Counted from the first letter of the stretch, positions 34,668 to 47,289 are shown. The stretch is DNA of 64,000 nt from Vitellaria paradoxa (GCA_019916065.1 CM034236.1:48165144-48229143), one strand, 5' to 3'. Numbers and translations: made by a program. The notes: generated by a model from the sequence alone, not told the origin.

Positions 34668-35290
34668 AAGGTGTCAAAAGTATAGGTTTGAAGGTTTTTT
34701 TGAAAAGTTTCCTAATGCAAGGTTGAATATATTTTAAGGAATGTTTCCTAATATAAGAATGAAGATACTTTAAGGAAACTTTCATAATTCAACGAGATTA
34801 GAAAATTTTCTAAGCTTTCCTAATGTTCAATGACATTGGAAAATTTCCTAAAAGTTTTTAGCAGTGACAAGATTTTAGAGGCAACAAACTATACAATCCT
34901 ATTTAGGATTGAATTGTTAGAATGCTCTATGTATTGAAACTTTCTCTTAAGGTTTTTACTAGAAAGAAAGCATGAGACAAAAAATTATTGTATTAGTTCA
35001 AAAGTTCTCTTCATTTCTTAGCTAAATAACTTCACATATCTATATTCCTGATCTTCAGGGGTTGAAAATTGTTCTTTTGCTAGTGAGAGTTTATCGTTGC
35101 GATACGAGCAAAGTTTCAACGAAAGGGATTGGGGGGTATCAATTGTGTAACTTTGTGGTTGTAATTTTTGTAACCCAACTTATATAGTGAAAGAAACTTG
35201 TAGTTTTACCGGTTTAGATTCCTATGTTAAAATCTCTGTGTTCATTTATTTTTCCGCATTTGTTTGTTTGGCTGATTATTTGACACTATT
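34668..35290 (+). repeat. Probable solo LTR or LTR fragment (copia-like)
   Basis: The stretch ends with a succession typical of plant LTRs: GTGAGAGTTTATCG, then TTGTAATTTTTGTAACCCAA, TATAGTGAAAGA, TTTTACCGGTTTAGATTCC and ATCTCTGTGTTCATTTATTT plus TTCCGCA. There is no primer site after it and no partner LTR nearby, so a solo LTR fits best. Repeated AAGGAAACTTTC/TTTCCTAAT strings lie in its first third. The exact start is uncertain. Confidence 0.45.
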
Positions 35291-35639
35291 ACTTCACGTA
35301 TTTTTTCAATATCACTATTTTAAAATGGTCGAATCACTATTATATAACATTTTAAATAATAATTTTTTTGTTATTATTATCATTATTATATGATTTCAAA
35401 TATATTATAATCAATCATGTTAAACCACTCAAATTCATAATAAAATGCCTCTTTAAATTAACAAAATTGTATTTCATCAATTTTCTAATTAATAATAATT
35501 TTTTTGATCTTAAATTCATAAATGCAAACATAATGTATAAAACTTTTGATGTTGAATTCCTTCCAAAATATATCAAAAATATATTTTATTTCTTTTTGAA
35601 AGGTTATCTTAAGTTGAGTTTAGGAAGAAAAAAAAAGTT

Positions 35640-35882
35640 AGGCTTTTTGTAACTAGTTGCTAGTTAACTATTAAAAATTTAGTTTTTTTTTTTCTTTTGT
35701 GTTTGGGAAAAGAAAAAAGTTAATTTTTTTGTACTTAACTTTTTAACTTTTTGTTAAATTAGCATTTTTGCCTTTCAAAGTTCAAAAGAAGTTTAAAATG
35801 TAAGAAAATAAATTTGATCATTTTAGAAAAAAATAAAAAAACTAGTCAGCTACCGCTAATGGTTGCTAAACGCAACCTAGTA
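35640..35882. mobile_element. MITE-like element
   Basis: The left end (TAGGCTTTTTGTAACTAGTT) and the right end (reverse complement TAGGTTGCGTTTAGCAACCA) are loosely inverted, with AACTAGTTGCTAGTTAACT near the left and AACTAGTCAGCTACCGC near the right. AT-rich core, no coding capacity. Confidence 0.4.
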
Positions 35883-36288
35883 GTGGAGATGGAAATTGAT
35901 TGAGTTTTTTTTTTTTTCGAATTATTCAAATTTGGCTCGAGTTTGATTTATAACTAAAACAAATTTGAATCAAATTCAATTTGAGACTCATTTAAAATCT
36001 AGCTTAAGTTTGAGCTTAAAAAAAGTTCAAGGGGAAAATTCCTGAGCCGACTCGATAACATAATGTATATATTTATAATATTTTTTATTTTTATAATATT
36101 TTATTTATTTTAGACTAAAATAACGTTATTTTGATTTAATGAAACTATTCATAACCTAATCTTGAGTTTAAATTCTTTTTTATCGAACCAAACTCAAGCC
36201 TGTAAATTCAAATATAGTATAAATAACTTGAACTAAGTTCGAATAAGTTTAAATTCGATTCGACATTAGTTTCGTTTTCACCCCTACT
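35880..36288. mobile_element. hAT-like MITE (~410 bp)
   Basis: The left end TAGTGGAGATGGAAATTGAT and the reverse complement of the right end AGTAGGGGTGAAAACGAAAC are similar. Subterminal repeats of the CTCGAGTTTGA/TCGAACTTA type lie on both sides, as in plant hAT MITEs. No transposase remnant. Confidence 0.45.
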
Positions 36289-36295
36289 TACAGTG

Positions 36296-36440
36296 CATTT
36301 AGAGTAAAAAAAGTTAATAAATTTTGATAAAAATTGTGAATTTGTAATTCGTGTAATGAGATAAAAAATAAAAAATTTTAAAAAATTTTTCGCATTTTAA
36401 TTTTACCGAATTTCAAGGATCTAAATGGAGTCTTAATAGT
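36296..36440. mobile_element. MITE-like copy, family B
   Basis: Contains TTGTAATTCGTGTAATGAGA followed by TAAAAAATAAAAAATTTT, the family B core. It is bounded by GCATTTAGAGTAA and GGATCTAAATGGAGTC, which are weakly inverted. Confidence 0.5.
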
Positions 36441-36585
36441 ATAAATATATGTTAATCATAATCGTCACGTGGAAGAGGAACGATTCATGTTCACATTTTT
36501 TTTCCCTCGATTTTTCCTCTTAACGTGAGTATTGATTTTGACTTTTAACATGCAAAAGTTATCTCAATTTAAAAAACACTGCGAG

Positions 36586-36769
36586 TTTTTTTTTTTTGTT
36601 AAAAGGTAATTTTTTTTTTTTTAAAGAGAGGGGAAAGACTCGAACTCGAGTTATGATTTTTTTTAAAAGATAAAGTTTTTTTTTTTTTTTAAAGGGAAAG
36701 GGAAAACTCGAACTCGAATCATGAACAAGCATGAAAGGCTCTTAACAACTAAACTACAGGTCACGCTCC
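36586..36769 (-). mobile_element. tRNA-derived SINE with doubled A-rich tail
   Basis: On the minus strand the head reads TAGTTTAGTTGTTAAGAGCC (A-box region), then GATTCGAGTTCGAG (B-box region), then a CCCTTTCCC stretch and an A-rich tail (T run at 36676-36690). Beyond that tail, a partial second copy of the B-box part and another long T run follow to 36586. The flanks AAAAACACTGCGAG (36572-36585) and AAAAACACGCGAG (36770-36782) form a target duplication differing by one base. The tail therefore seems to hold a template-switched second piece. Confidence 0.7.
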
Positions 36770-36789
36770 AAAAACACGCGAGTTACTTA

Positions 36790-37100
36790 ATTAATGGTTT
36801 TGAATCTTTTGATCACCGTGGATGGGTTCTAAGTTATGATTAATCATATATTTCAATTGCAATATTGAACTATATAGGATGGTCTGTCAATTAATTTTAA
36901 AATTTTTAGTTACATTAGTCTTAAATTATCCCAATATATTTATATATTTTTGCCCACACAATTTTGTTTACTAGCAAATTCCCAGTTTGTGAGTTTGAAA
37001 TTCATGTCCCATGGCCCATGGCTAAAGGCACTCTCATGAATTTCTTAATGATTTGCAACATTTCGTCACTGTAAAGTCTACCTGCCGCTATTCCCTCGTG
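36790..37100. other. Intergenic DNA, nothing recognised
   Basis: No feature supported. Confidence 0.4.
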
Positions 37101-37189
37101 GTTGGACATCTAATCCGTGGCATATCATCCGGTAAAAATTAGAGGGCGACTTGCATGGGGAAGCCTAACTTCAAAGCTTTAGTTACAAA

Positions 37190-37800
37190 TAATATTTACT
37201 GTATGTCATAAAAATATTTTGTCTGATCACGATGATGTTTCGTCGAGTATAAATTTCACCCCAACTAGAGGGTATATTCTAGTTAAATTGAGATTAAATA
37301 ATTTACCAATTATGTTGTGTAATTACTTCACTTACTATCCTCAAGTGTAACAGGAGAAAAGATCTGCAGAGTATGTACAACAAAGTTACCTCTACACGAC
37401 TTCCAAAGCTAACATCATCAGACATTTAATGTTAGCCACTCACCTCCACTTTAAGTCATATCAAAATAAAGGAATAGTCAAATCAATAAAAAGTATGTTA
37501 CACACTCCATCTATAAATACCAAAAACGAAGATAGGATAAGGGGCTTTCGGCTCATTTTTCTCTCACCCTCCTCTCTCTCTCTCTATTTGTTTACGTGAG
37601 TTTATTATCTATGTGAGTTACTAACTTAAGTATTGGAGTGTCCTTGGTCGAGAACCAATCTCGACCATTTTATTTTACCATTTTCTTGTTTGCAGGTCGT
37701 CGCCGAGAGAAGATCTCAATGAACAAGGGAGAGAAGGGTCTACGGAGAAGAGGGTAAAAAATATCGCCGAACATTTACGGTGTTATATTATTAAAAATAT
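37190..37800 (+). repeat. Probable LTR fragment of Ty3/gypsy type
   Basis: A promoter-like region with TATAAATA (about 37512) is followed by TCTCTCACCCTCCTCTCTCT, GTGAGTTACTAACTTAAGTA, TTGGAGTGTCCTTGG and TTTGCAGGTCGTCGCCGAGA. This order (TATA box, CT-rich stretch, GAGTGTCCTTG block, TTTGCAGG) is typical of plant gypsy LTRs. No primer site, no internal region and no partner LTR were found, so a solo or truncated LTR is likely. Confidence 0.45.
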
Positions 37801-38720
37801 TTATTATAAATTAAAATTTAAATAATATAGCATATATGTGAGTTTATTACTTTATGAAGCTAATCGATTAACCATTTCTATTAATTAGATTATTATGATC
37901 CTAATTTTAGTAAAAACAATTATAGAATAATATATTTTCTTTAATATTGATAGTAGTGCAACATTTTTAGATAAATTATATCTTTCTTGTTCATACTCCA
38001 TACTCAATTTTATTTTAATTCTTATTTATTTAACTTCACGATTATTAATTTCTAAATGCGAGAAACCACGGTGTAATTAATATTATTTTTAAATAAGAGT
38101 AGATTATATACTTTTCACCAATATGTTTTTATGTGCTAAACCTCACTTTAGATTTATATTTTTAATTATAATGATTAAGCAATACACTTTTTATTTGTTA
38201 TAATTTAAACATCTTTTATTTTCATTTGTAGATTTAATTTGAAAAAATATTATTGAAATAAACCAACATAAATGGGGCACAAATTATAGTTATGTCATGT
38301 CTTTGGATAAGTAACAGTTGATATGCCACTTTCAAATAGTTGGTCTTTGTGGACCAATAAAAGAGTTCAAATCAACATTAAAATATATATATACATATAT
38401 ATAGAATTTATATATATATACATATATATGGAATTTATGATTTTTGGGTTAATTTGTGAATATTTGTAATAATTTTTTAGATTTTAAGGCTCAAGTAATA
38501 CTAATGAAACTGATGATATTTTTCCTCAAGATCACTAAAAGATTTATCTGATCGTTAACTTTAAAGAGTTAAGAATTGGTCGAGATGTGTACAAGTTGAT
38601 CCGCACACTCTTAGTTTAAAAAAAAAAAAATGATGATAGTTGGATTAATTTGCAGCCGCTTCAATTAATTTTTAAAATTTTAAAATTAATAATGAAGTAA
38701 GAGTTGAATAATACTGATAA
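37801..38720. other. AT-rich intergenic DNA with TA microsatellite
   Basis: At 38384-38440 the string TATATATACATATATATAGA followed by ATTTATA occurs twice as a small tandem duplication. Nothing else supported. Confidence 0.5.
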
Positions 38721-38859
38721 AATTCAATTTAATGACCATTAAAGAAAGCAAAAACTCACAAGTCCTCAAAGCAAAGATATTTTATTTATTTTTATACAAA
38801 TACATATATATTGTTGGCGAGGGTGAAGATGCAATGAGCAATGCTCAAAATTTAAAACG

Positions 38860-39055
38860 TAGAGATGGTTGCATCGACGACCAACGCGTGACCCCACACC
38901 CCACGTGGGTGGTCTGCGTCAATGCCGGACTAGACAAGACAAAGACCGACCAGTCAACAAATCCATCCGCGCGCGCATGCGTGTGGACCATCAACCCCTG
39001 GGGGGGGGGGGGGGAAGAATATAGAGGAAAATATATATATATATATATATAACGT
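38860..39055. repeat. GC-rich patch ending in a G run and (TA)n microsatellite
   Basis: A GC-rich block with CCACACCCCACGTGGGTGG and GCGCGCGCATGCGTG is followed by a run of about 15 G at 39000-39014 and (TA)n at 39031-39051. Overlapping small frames on both strands (38732-39201) have no family similarity and run through the microsatellite. Confidence 0.5.
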
Positions 39056-39194
39056 TTTCGTGTGTTTGCATGTCCAAACAAGCAGCCCAGTGGCTTTTGT
39101 TCTATGGCCCGTGACTTGTCTCCCGGATTACCATCCATCAAATACTTTTTGGAGAGTATCCGATATTGGACGGATTTGCTTCTCACGAGCTTTC

Positions 39195-39870
39195 GGGACA
39201 TTATGCGCCTGTTTGGCGTGTTGAAAATGTGTGAAATTTTTTAAAACTTCTAAAACTCTAATATATTTTGTCCTCCTCTTATTTCATGAAATTTTTATAA
39301 ATTAATATATATTTAAATATCTGAACAAATTATTACAAACCTTAATATTTCTTACTAATCTCAATACTATTTTCACAAACTCTGATAATTTTTCTATAAA
39401 TTCTTAAAATTTTTATAGAGTTTCTATATATTCTGACATAAAACTATTAGAATATTTTATATTAAGTTATAATATATTATTTATATATATTATCTATATT
39501 AGAATATTTTATATTTTAGTATTCAGTAATTAGTTATTTCTATTTTGGTATGTAAATTATTATTATACATACTATTTATTGTAAACCTATTTAAAGGCTT
39601 ATTCTTTACGATATAGACCTTACAATTTCTCTTCCTAATCCTATTATTTCTTGTTTTTATTTTATTTTATTTCAACCAATTTGTTTGAACAGATCCAAAA
39701 AATCGTTCGAATGGATTTCTTTTCAAAAAATTAATGCAAAAATAAAAAATTTTTACTATTCTTTTCTGAAAAATGTAGTTCGGTGGTTGAGTGTCAAATG
39801 CCAAAAACTTACCCAAATTATATTCTTTGTTATTTTTCAACGCTCTAAACGCATCCTACATATATGCTTA
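39195..39870. other. AT-rich intergenic DNA with MITE-like debris
   Basis: A possible old TIR element begins near GCGCCTGTTTGGCGTG (39204) and may end near CGCTCTAAACGCATCCT (39839). The interior shows repeated AAATTCT..ACAAACTCT strings. Weakly supported. Confidence 0.3.
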
Positions 39871-39989
39871 AACAATGTAAACACGGGTTAAAAATATGAT
39901 AATTATAAAAATGTTAACGTAGACATTTTTTCCACATTCTTTTTCTTTATTTTAGATGAGATGAATGAGTTTAAAATAACTTGGTAGGT

Positions 39990-40222
39990 AGTGTTTGAAT
40001 GGTAAAAAAAATAAAAAATAAAAAATTATTGTAAAAATGAGACGTGAAGAAATTTCATTGAAAAAAATTAAAAAATTATTTTTATCCCCATGAACGTGTT
40101 ATCTTATTAAATAAATTATAACTCAAATTGAGATGTACGAGACGTTACATACAATCAAAAAAATTTATTATTTTAAGAACAATAGTTGAAAAAAATAAGA
40201 TTTTAGAACAAACAAAACAGGT
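39990..40222. mobile_element. MITE-like copy
   Basis: Starts GGTAGTGTTTGAATGGTAAA and ends ATTTTAGAACAAACAAAACA. The inner part GAGACGTGAAGAAATTTCAT resembles the complement of the family A core. Ends approximate. Confidence 0.4.
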
Positions 40223-41860
40223 ATATCTATTTGCAAAGATTTAAAACATGAGAGTATAATATGTATCAAGAAACTAAGTTTCGACGGCTGCTAATAACCT
40301 AATTTCATTAAACAAATAATTTTTGAATAAAAGTTGATAAATCATAGACGAGGAAAGATGTAAATATTAAATCCAAAACTCTTTATTGAAATAAAACAAT
40401 AGTTATGTAGTTTAGAAAATTATTTTACACGTCTAAATTATAGATAAATCTAGCTACAAGCCATAGAAAACATGAAAAATTGAGTTTAAAAGAATAAGGT
40501 GGAAATAAGGTTGAGTTTGGTTTGGCGATTCTTTAAAAAGTCTAAATATTGTTTATTTATATTTATAATACTATCCCAAATCAAATGGGAAACAAAAATA
40601 TTTAAAAATTGGATTTAAATAACAAAATAAATTACACTTGTCGTCCTCTAACATTTGACTAACTACAGGTAGCTACCTTCAACAATTAGAATTTGTAGTC
40701 ACAATCCTTATTTCAAAATGTTTATGACAACTTAATCCTTCCACTAAATAAGTCGCTAATTTTTAATAGTAACTATTAATACTCAACAAAAATTTCTATT
40801 ACACCCTTGTCTTTATACAAGAGTATCCCACAGTTTCATGGTCTTAATAAGATGATTCCTAAAAGACCATTGAAGCAGCACGGCTTAAATTATTTGCTTG
40901 ATAAGACTATCCCATAAACTTTATCGACCCAAATCATTTAAAAAGACAAAATCAAGATGATTTTAAATAGTTGAGAATACATATATAGAGATGAGAAGCA
41001 ACCCATATTGGGTTAATTAATTAGTTATTATTTAAATTTTAAATGCTTCTTAATTAATTATTATTTACTTAAATAAACTTAATTACTTTTATTTACTATT
41101 TGAGTTAATTTTATTAATTTTTTTATAAGTTTAGTTTAATAAATATTAGCGTGTGCCCATTTTTAATAATCGAACAGAAGAGAGATGCTACAAGGAGATC
41201 AACGTCAGCTATTCCAAGAAGATTTTTTTCTAAAATTGAATAAAAAAAAATAATTTTCAATGAAAAAAACAAAAGGGGCGTAATGCAGGCTCAGAGTATG
41301 GTCTTTATTTGGACGCCCTTTGAGCTGAGCAAGGCCAAGTGTGAATATGTCAACAACCGTAAAAAAAAAATAAAGCCCAATGGGCCTTCCTTTTCAGAAG
41401 TTGGTAAAAAATATGACTGGATGAGAGGACCGGAGGAGACTCGAAAAGCCCGCGAATACATTGAAAACAATTACAAGTAGACAAATGAATAAAAATATTG
41501 GAAGATGGTTATTGGGTAAAGCTCAAGCAATCTGATATTATTTTAACCAGGCTCTTGTTAGAGACACACACGTACGGACTAATGAAAGTGGTTTTGGGGG
41601 GCTGACGGTGCTGCTCCGGCTATTTAATTAAAATCTAACAATCGGAATGTATATATATATATTTTTTAATAAACAAATATAAATGCATCTAAACAAATTT
41701 AACAACCCTAACTTTAATGTTACTGATTTGACATTGATTTTAATGTCAACCTACTCTAACTTTTTAATTAATTAAGCTAACATCGACTTTGACGTCAAAT
41801 TTAATGTCAACCTTTTCTTGTGATACTTTTCTTTTTTACATAACTAAAATTTTGCTCCAA
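40223..41860. other. Intergenic DNA, no gene recognised
   Basis: A plus frame of 65 codons at 41283-41480 lies in slightly GC-richer DNA with the palindrome GCCCAATGGGC, but its product matches no family known to me. 41640-41880 contains (TA)n tracts and short repeats of GACATTGATTTTAATGTCAA type. Confidence 0.4.
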
Positions 41861-41869
41861 TGTATATAT

Positions 41870-42277
41870 ATATATATATATACATATTATAATAGTAACT
41901 AGCACATTTTTTTAAGTACTTACTAACACATTCTGATCTTCAAACTTAGTTATTTCGTTTTGATTAGTAATGGAAGGCAAAATTAAATTTTGCATGTGCA
42001 CATTTTGGTGATTAGCACCTCTAATTTATGGCAGTAATTAACAAATTCCTTTGTATTGATTAGTAGCATTTGATCTTCGAACGTAATTATTGGAATTTGA
42101 TTTTGTCTTCCTTTCTTACAATGAGCAATTTCAACTTAAATTTTAGCCTTTAATTATTCCATAGTAATTATAAAATAAAATTTTGCATCTGTACATTGTG
42201 TTGATTAGCACATTTTATATTTATGATTAGCATCTTTTAATCTCTTAACCTAATCACTGTGTTTTGATATTGCTTTC
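41870..42277 (+). repeat. AT-rich imperfect tandem array, left part
   Basis: Units of ~130-220 bp start near 41935, 42066 and 42238 with TGATCTTCRAACxTAxTTATT. They share TTATTCCATARTAATTATRA and TTGATTAGCACA-like strings. The array continues at 47631-47880 after the retroelement insertion. Confidence 0.65.
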
Positions 42278-43414
42278 TGTTATCCCAAATAGCAACACTA
42301 GAGGGGGTGAATAGGGTTGCTTAAAAAAATTTACAAATAAAAATTTCAACCCTAAAACAAATATGTCAAGATAAAAAGGATAATCAAATATAAAATGCAC
42401 CAAAAAAATTATTCAATACTTGTGGATGAAGAGTGTGTGCTAATATTTGCAATAAATATAAAGAAAAGGGAGAAAAAGCAAACAGAATCAATTTATAGTA
42501 GTTCGTTTTCAATGTTGCCTACATCCACTCTCCAAGGCTTTCCTTGAGATTTCTCCACTATTTTTTGAAGAGCTTATTACATACTAGCTTCCCAAGGTGC
42601 TATAAACCTTTCTCAAGTGATTTTATCCCCAAATCACTAAGTCTCTCCCAAAGAAAGTATCTTGTTTTGGTTCTAACACTTGAACCAAAATTAGCAAGAG
42701 CTCACCCAATTCTCACAAATTAAAAGGGCTTTAAATTTCCCTTTCTTACAGCAACAATGATGAGTTTGAAACTCAATCAAATAAAAAAGAAACTCTTACA
42801 AGTTGAATATGAAAGATGAAGCACAAGTGTGGGAAGAAATCACTCTATGTTTGCAAAGTTATGCAATTTCTTGTATCTCTTTGTAAGCACTTCTTTCTTG
42901 CCTTGTTCTTTCTCTTGAATCTGAGTTTGAGGCTCTATTTATAGATGAAAATCTCCAAATGGCCGTTACTAAGTGAAAAGACATTTTTGCCCTTGAAAGA
43001 AATTGAATTTCCTTGTTTCCAATGCTGTCTTTCAGTTTCAGATTTTCTGACATACAATTGTGACCGTTTTGCACCCTCATAACGTTCAAATCCGACATTG
43101 CCTTAGAGTGAAGACTTTGTAGATATATAAGTCAGCTATCACATGTCAAATTTTGAGTTTCATCCAACGGTTAGATAGTCAGATATGGCTTCTGAACCGA
43201 GACCAGCTTCTGATAACTTTTTCTGACATTCTGAATCTGTGTTTCCAGTTTAAGCTTCTGTTTCCCCATGATACTTTTAGAATTGGAAAAACTACAAAAG
43301 TTGTATCTTTTTTAGTCTACTTTTTACACACCAAAAAATAAGAATTTTTAAAGCTGTAGAGTGTGAGTTATGTCTTAAAAATTAAGACTAGCTCTAGAAT
43401 CTAGAATTAAAATT
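42278..43414 (-). repeat. Antisense LTR, distal ~1.1 kb
   Basis: Complement of the LTR from about base 455 to its end. The minus-strand end reads CACCCCCTCTAGTGTTGCTA then TTTGGGATAACA, typical of SIRE/Maximus-type LTRs. The part 42690-43414 is an inverted copy of 43880-44610. The minus frame at 42859-43098 and the plus frame at 43153-43341 are chance frames that reappear in the inverted copy. Confidence 0.75.
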
Positions 43415-44610
43415 TGGGGGAGATTATTGGCCCAAGGTTTATAAAGTTAGTTTTATAATTAATTTTGATGATAACAATCATTGAATTAAATTTTCACAAC
43501 TAATTTTCAAATAGACATTGTATGAAATATTACAATTTATTTGATAGATTCAAGTAAATAGAGTTGGAAGAGATTGATATTATTTTTTAGATATTTTCAC
43601 ATTATTTGGATGATAGAATAAAGGAATTTCAAAGTTGAGAGTAATAGAAATCAAATTAAGATGAAAATTTGAATTAGAGGTTAACTTGGATAAATAGAGA
43701 AATCAGACACATATTAGTTTATAAGTGATATCTTCAGATCCAACGGTTCAATTTTCATGAAATTTTAATATAGTAAACTAGACTTCCATATCTACAACTT
43801 TACCGAAGGGAGATTTTTGTTGATCAGAAGTTAAGATATCAAAAAATGAGTTGGAATATTAGTCATTATAGAAAATATTTTAATTCTGGATTCTGGAGCT
43901 AATCTTAATTTTTAAGACATAACTCACACTCTACAGCTTTAAAAATTTTGATTTTTGGTGTGTAAAAAGTAGACTAAAAAAGATACAACTTTTGTAGTTT
44001 AAGTTTCTTCCAATTCTAAAAGTATCATGGTGAAACAGAAGCTTAAGCTGGAAACACAGATTCAGAATGTCAGAAAAAACTATCAGAAGCTGGTCTCGGT
44101 TCAGAAGCCATATTTGACTATCTAACCGTTGAATGAAGCTCAAAATTTGACACGTGATAGCTGACTTATATATCTACAAAGTCTCCGCTCTGAGGCAATG
44201 TGGAATTTGAATGTTATGAGGGTGAAAAACGGTCACAATTGTATGTCAGAAAATCTGAAACTGAAAGACAGCATTGGAAGCAAAGAAATTCAATTTCTTT
44301 CAAGGGCAAAAATGTCTTTTTACTTAGTAACGGCCATTTGGAGATTTTCATCTATAAATAAAGCATCAAACTCAGATTCAAGAGGAAGAATAAGGCAAGA
44401 AAGAAGTGCTTACAAAGAGATACAAGAAATTGCATAACTTTGCAAACATAGAGTGATTTCTTCCCACACTTGTGCTTCATCTTTCATATTCAACTTGTGA
44501 GAGTTTCTTTTTGATTTGATTGAGTTTCAAACTCATCATTGTTGCTATAAGAAATGGAAATTTAAAGCCCTTTTAATTTGTGAGAGTTGGGTGAGCTCTT
44601 GTTGGTTTTA
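42690..44610. repeat. ~0.72-kb inverted repeat with ~0.47-kb spacer
   Basis: Arm 1 (42690-43414) and arm 2 (43880-44610) are inverted copies of the same LTR part, highly similar by eye. The spacer (43415-43879) holds the polypurine tract and the first ~455 bases of the sense LTR. Any transcript through it could fold into a long double-stranded hairpin. Confidence 0.8.
43425..44610 (+). repeat. Sense LTR, proximal ~1.19 kb, preceded by polypurine tract
   Basis: Begins TATTGGCCCAAGGTTTATAA (first TG changed to TA) directly after GGGGGAGAT. It includes a TATA-like CATCTATAAATAAAG at about 44350 and stops near GGGTGAGCTCTTG, where it joins pol sequence. Confidence 0.75.
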
Positions 44611-44611
44611 G

Positions 44612-47165
44612 CATAGAAGACTTGGACATGCTAGCATGGATTTAATTTCAAAACTTTCCAAAAATGACTTAGTTGTTGGTTTACCCAATATTAAATTTGA
44701 AAAAGACAAATTATGTGATGCATGTCAATTTGGAAAACAAGTTAAAACATCTTTCAAATCTAAAAATATAGTTTCAACTTCTAGGCCATTACAACTACTA
44801 CACGTGGATTTATTTGGCCCTAATAGGACTTTAAGTCTTGGTGGAAAATTATATGCACTTGTGGTTGTTGATGATTACTCTAGATTTATATGGGCGGCAT
44901 TCCTAGCTCATAAGGATGAAGCTTTCTATGCTTTTACAAAACTTTGTCGAAAACTTCAAAATGAAAAGAGATTTCTTATTTCTTCAATTAGAAGTGACCA
45001 TGGTAGAGAACTTGAAAATTCTTCTTTTGAAAAATATTGTGATGAACATAGAATAGATCATAATTTCTTAGCTCCTAGAACTTCTCAACAAAATGGTGTA
45101 GTTGAGAGGAAGAATAGGACTCTAGTAGAAATAGCTAGAATTATGCTTTGTGAAAATAATCTACCAAAATACTTTTGGGCCGAAGCGGTTAACACCGCTT
45201 GCTATATTGTAAACCGAGTAATGATTAGACCCATTATAAAGAAAACACCATATGAGCTATGGAAAGGTAGAAAGCCTAATATTAGCTATTTTCATGCATT
45301 TGGTTGTAAATGTTTTGTTTTGAATAATAATAAAGACAATTTGGGAAAATTTGATGCTAAATCGGATGAAGCAATATTTCTTGGATATTCTACTTCTAGT
45401 AAAGCTTATAAAGTATATAATAAAAGAACTTTAGTTGTAGAAGAATCTATTCATGTTGCATTTGATGAATCTAACACATTTTCTTCCAAGAATATTGAAA
45501 ATGATGATGACATAGGATTAGAACAAAGAATGAAAAGCATCACCATCCAAGAGGGAGAAGTAAACTTAACGAATGAAGATAAAGAAGAACCATTAGTCAT
45601 TGAAAATACTCCAAAGCTTGATGAGTTCAAGAACAATAAAGAAGACTTACTAAAAGAATGGAGATACATTCACAATCACCCTAAGGATTTAATCATTGGT
45701 GATCCATCCAATGGTATAACTACTCGTTTATATCTTAGAAATATTTGTAATAATCTAGCTTTTCTTTCTCAAATTGAGCCTAAACGTTTTCAAGAAGCCA
45801 AGAATGATGAAAGTTGGATTTTAGCTATGCAAGAAGAGCTTAATCAATTTGAAAGAAATCAAGTTTGGGATTTAGTCCCAAGACCTAATGATCATCCCGT
45901 GATTGGAACAAAATGGGTTTTTAAAAATAAAATGGATGAATCTGAGATAGTTATTAGAAATAAAGCTCGATTGGTTGCCCAAGGTTTTAATCAAGAAGAA
46001 GGAATTGATTTTGATGAAACTTTTGTTTCGGTAGCTACATTAGAAGCAATTAGAATGTTACTTGCAATTGCATGTTTTAGAAATTTCAAACTTTATCAAA
46101 TGGATGTTAAAAGTGCTTTTCTAAATGGATACATTTCGGAAGAAGTTTATGTTGAATAACCTCCCGGTTTTGAAAATTATGAATTCCTAAATCATGTTTA
46201 TAAACTCAAAAAGACTTTATATAGTTTAAAAAAAGCTCTAAGATCTTGGTATGAAAGGTTAAGTAAATTTTTGATTGAAAATGGTTTACTAGAGGGCAAA
46301 TCGACACTACTCTTTTTATTAAAACCAAAAATAATGATATGCTTATTATTCAAATATATGTGGATGATATTATATTTGGTGCTACTAATGACTCTCTTTG
46401 TCAAGAATTTGCTAAGAGCATGCAAGGTGAATTTGAAATGAGTATGATGGGACAGCTAAATTATTTTCTTGGACTTCAAATTAAGCAAACTAAGGAAGGT
46501 ATCTGCATAAACCAAGCCAAGTACACAAAAGATCTACTCAAGAGGTTTGGAATGGAAAATGCAAAGCCTATTGGGACCCCTATGAGTCCTTCAACTAAAC
46601 TTGACATGGATGAAAATGGTAAGAAAGTTGATGAAAAACTTTATAGAGGTATGATTGGCTCACTCTTATACTTAACGGCAAGTAGACCCGATATTATGTT
46701 TAGTGTATGCATGTGTGCTAGATTTCAATCATGCCCTAAGGAATCTCATGTTATTGCCGTTAAACGTATTTTTAGATATTTATTAGGAACACCTAATTTA
46801 GGATTATTTTATCCTAGGGATATTGCTTTTGACCTTATTGGTTACTCCGATGCGGACTTTGCGGGATGCAAGATTGATAGAAAAAGTACTAGTGGAACTT
46901 GTCAATTTGTAGGTCATTCACTTATATCATAGTTTAGCAAGAAGCAAAATTTCATAGCATTGTCTACTGCGGAAGCCGAGTATATCGCAGCTGGAAATTG
47001 TTGTGCACAAATTTTGTGGATAAAACAACAATTAGAAGATTTTGGACTCTACTTTGATCATATTCCAATTAATTGTGATAATACTAGTGCTATTAATTTA
47101 TCAAAGAATCCCATTCAACATTCTAGAACCAGACAATTGAAATTAGACACCATTTTCTTATAGAT
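44612..47165 (+). pseudogene. SIRE-type copia pol: pre-integrase, integrase, reverse transcriptase, RNase H
   Basis: Starts at HRRLGHASMDLISKL after a stop where Trp is expected. Integrase (44760-45300) shows HVDLFGPNRTLSLGG, VVDDYSRFIW, SIRSDHGRE and TSQQNGVVERKNRTLVEIAR. Reverse transcriptase shows VIGTKWVFKNKMDESE, ARLVAQGFNQEEGIDFDETF and YQMDVKSAFLNGYISEEVY, followed by a TAA at 46157-46159 where Gln is usual. A frameshift lies near 46290. The YVDD motif follows at about 46357, then GQLNYFLGLQIKQ. RNase H shows GYSDADFAGCKIDRKSTSG, a TAG for Trp at 46930-46932, then STAEAEYIAAGNCCAQILW. After 47163 the frame continues with shifts through ENQLADIFTKPL. It is much better preserved than gag, which is absent. 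Confidence 0.9.
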
Positions 47166-47289
47166 CATATTCAAAAAGGTGATATTATTCTTGAATTTAT
47201 TAGAACAGAAAATCAACTAGCCGATATTTTTACTAAGCCATTGAATGGGGATAGATTTTGTTATATTCGTAGAGAACTTGGTATGTCTA

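Noticed and set aside
38732..39201. Overlapping frames on both strands of 106 and 118 codons
   Set aside because: They run through a G run and a (TA)n microsatellite and show no domain.
42859..44437. Two similar 79-codon frames and two similar 60-70-codon frames
   Set aside because: They are the same non-coding LTR sequence seen in both arms of an inverted repeat, which is why they appear conserved.
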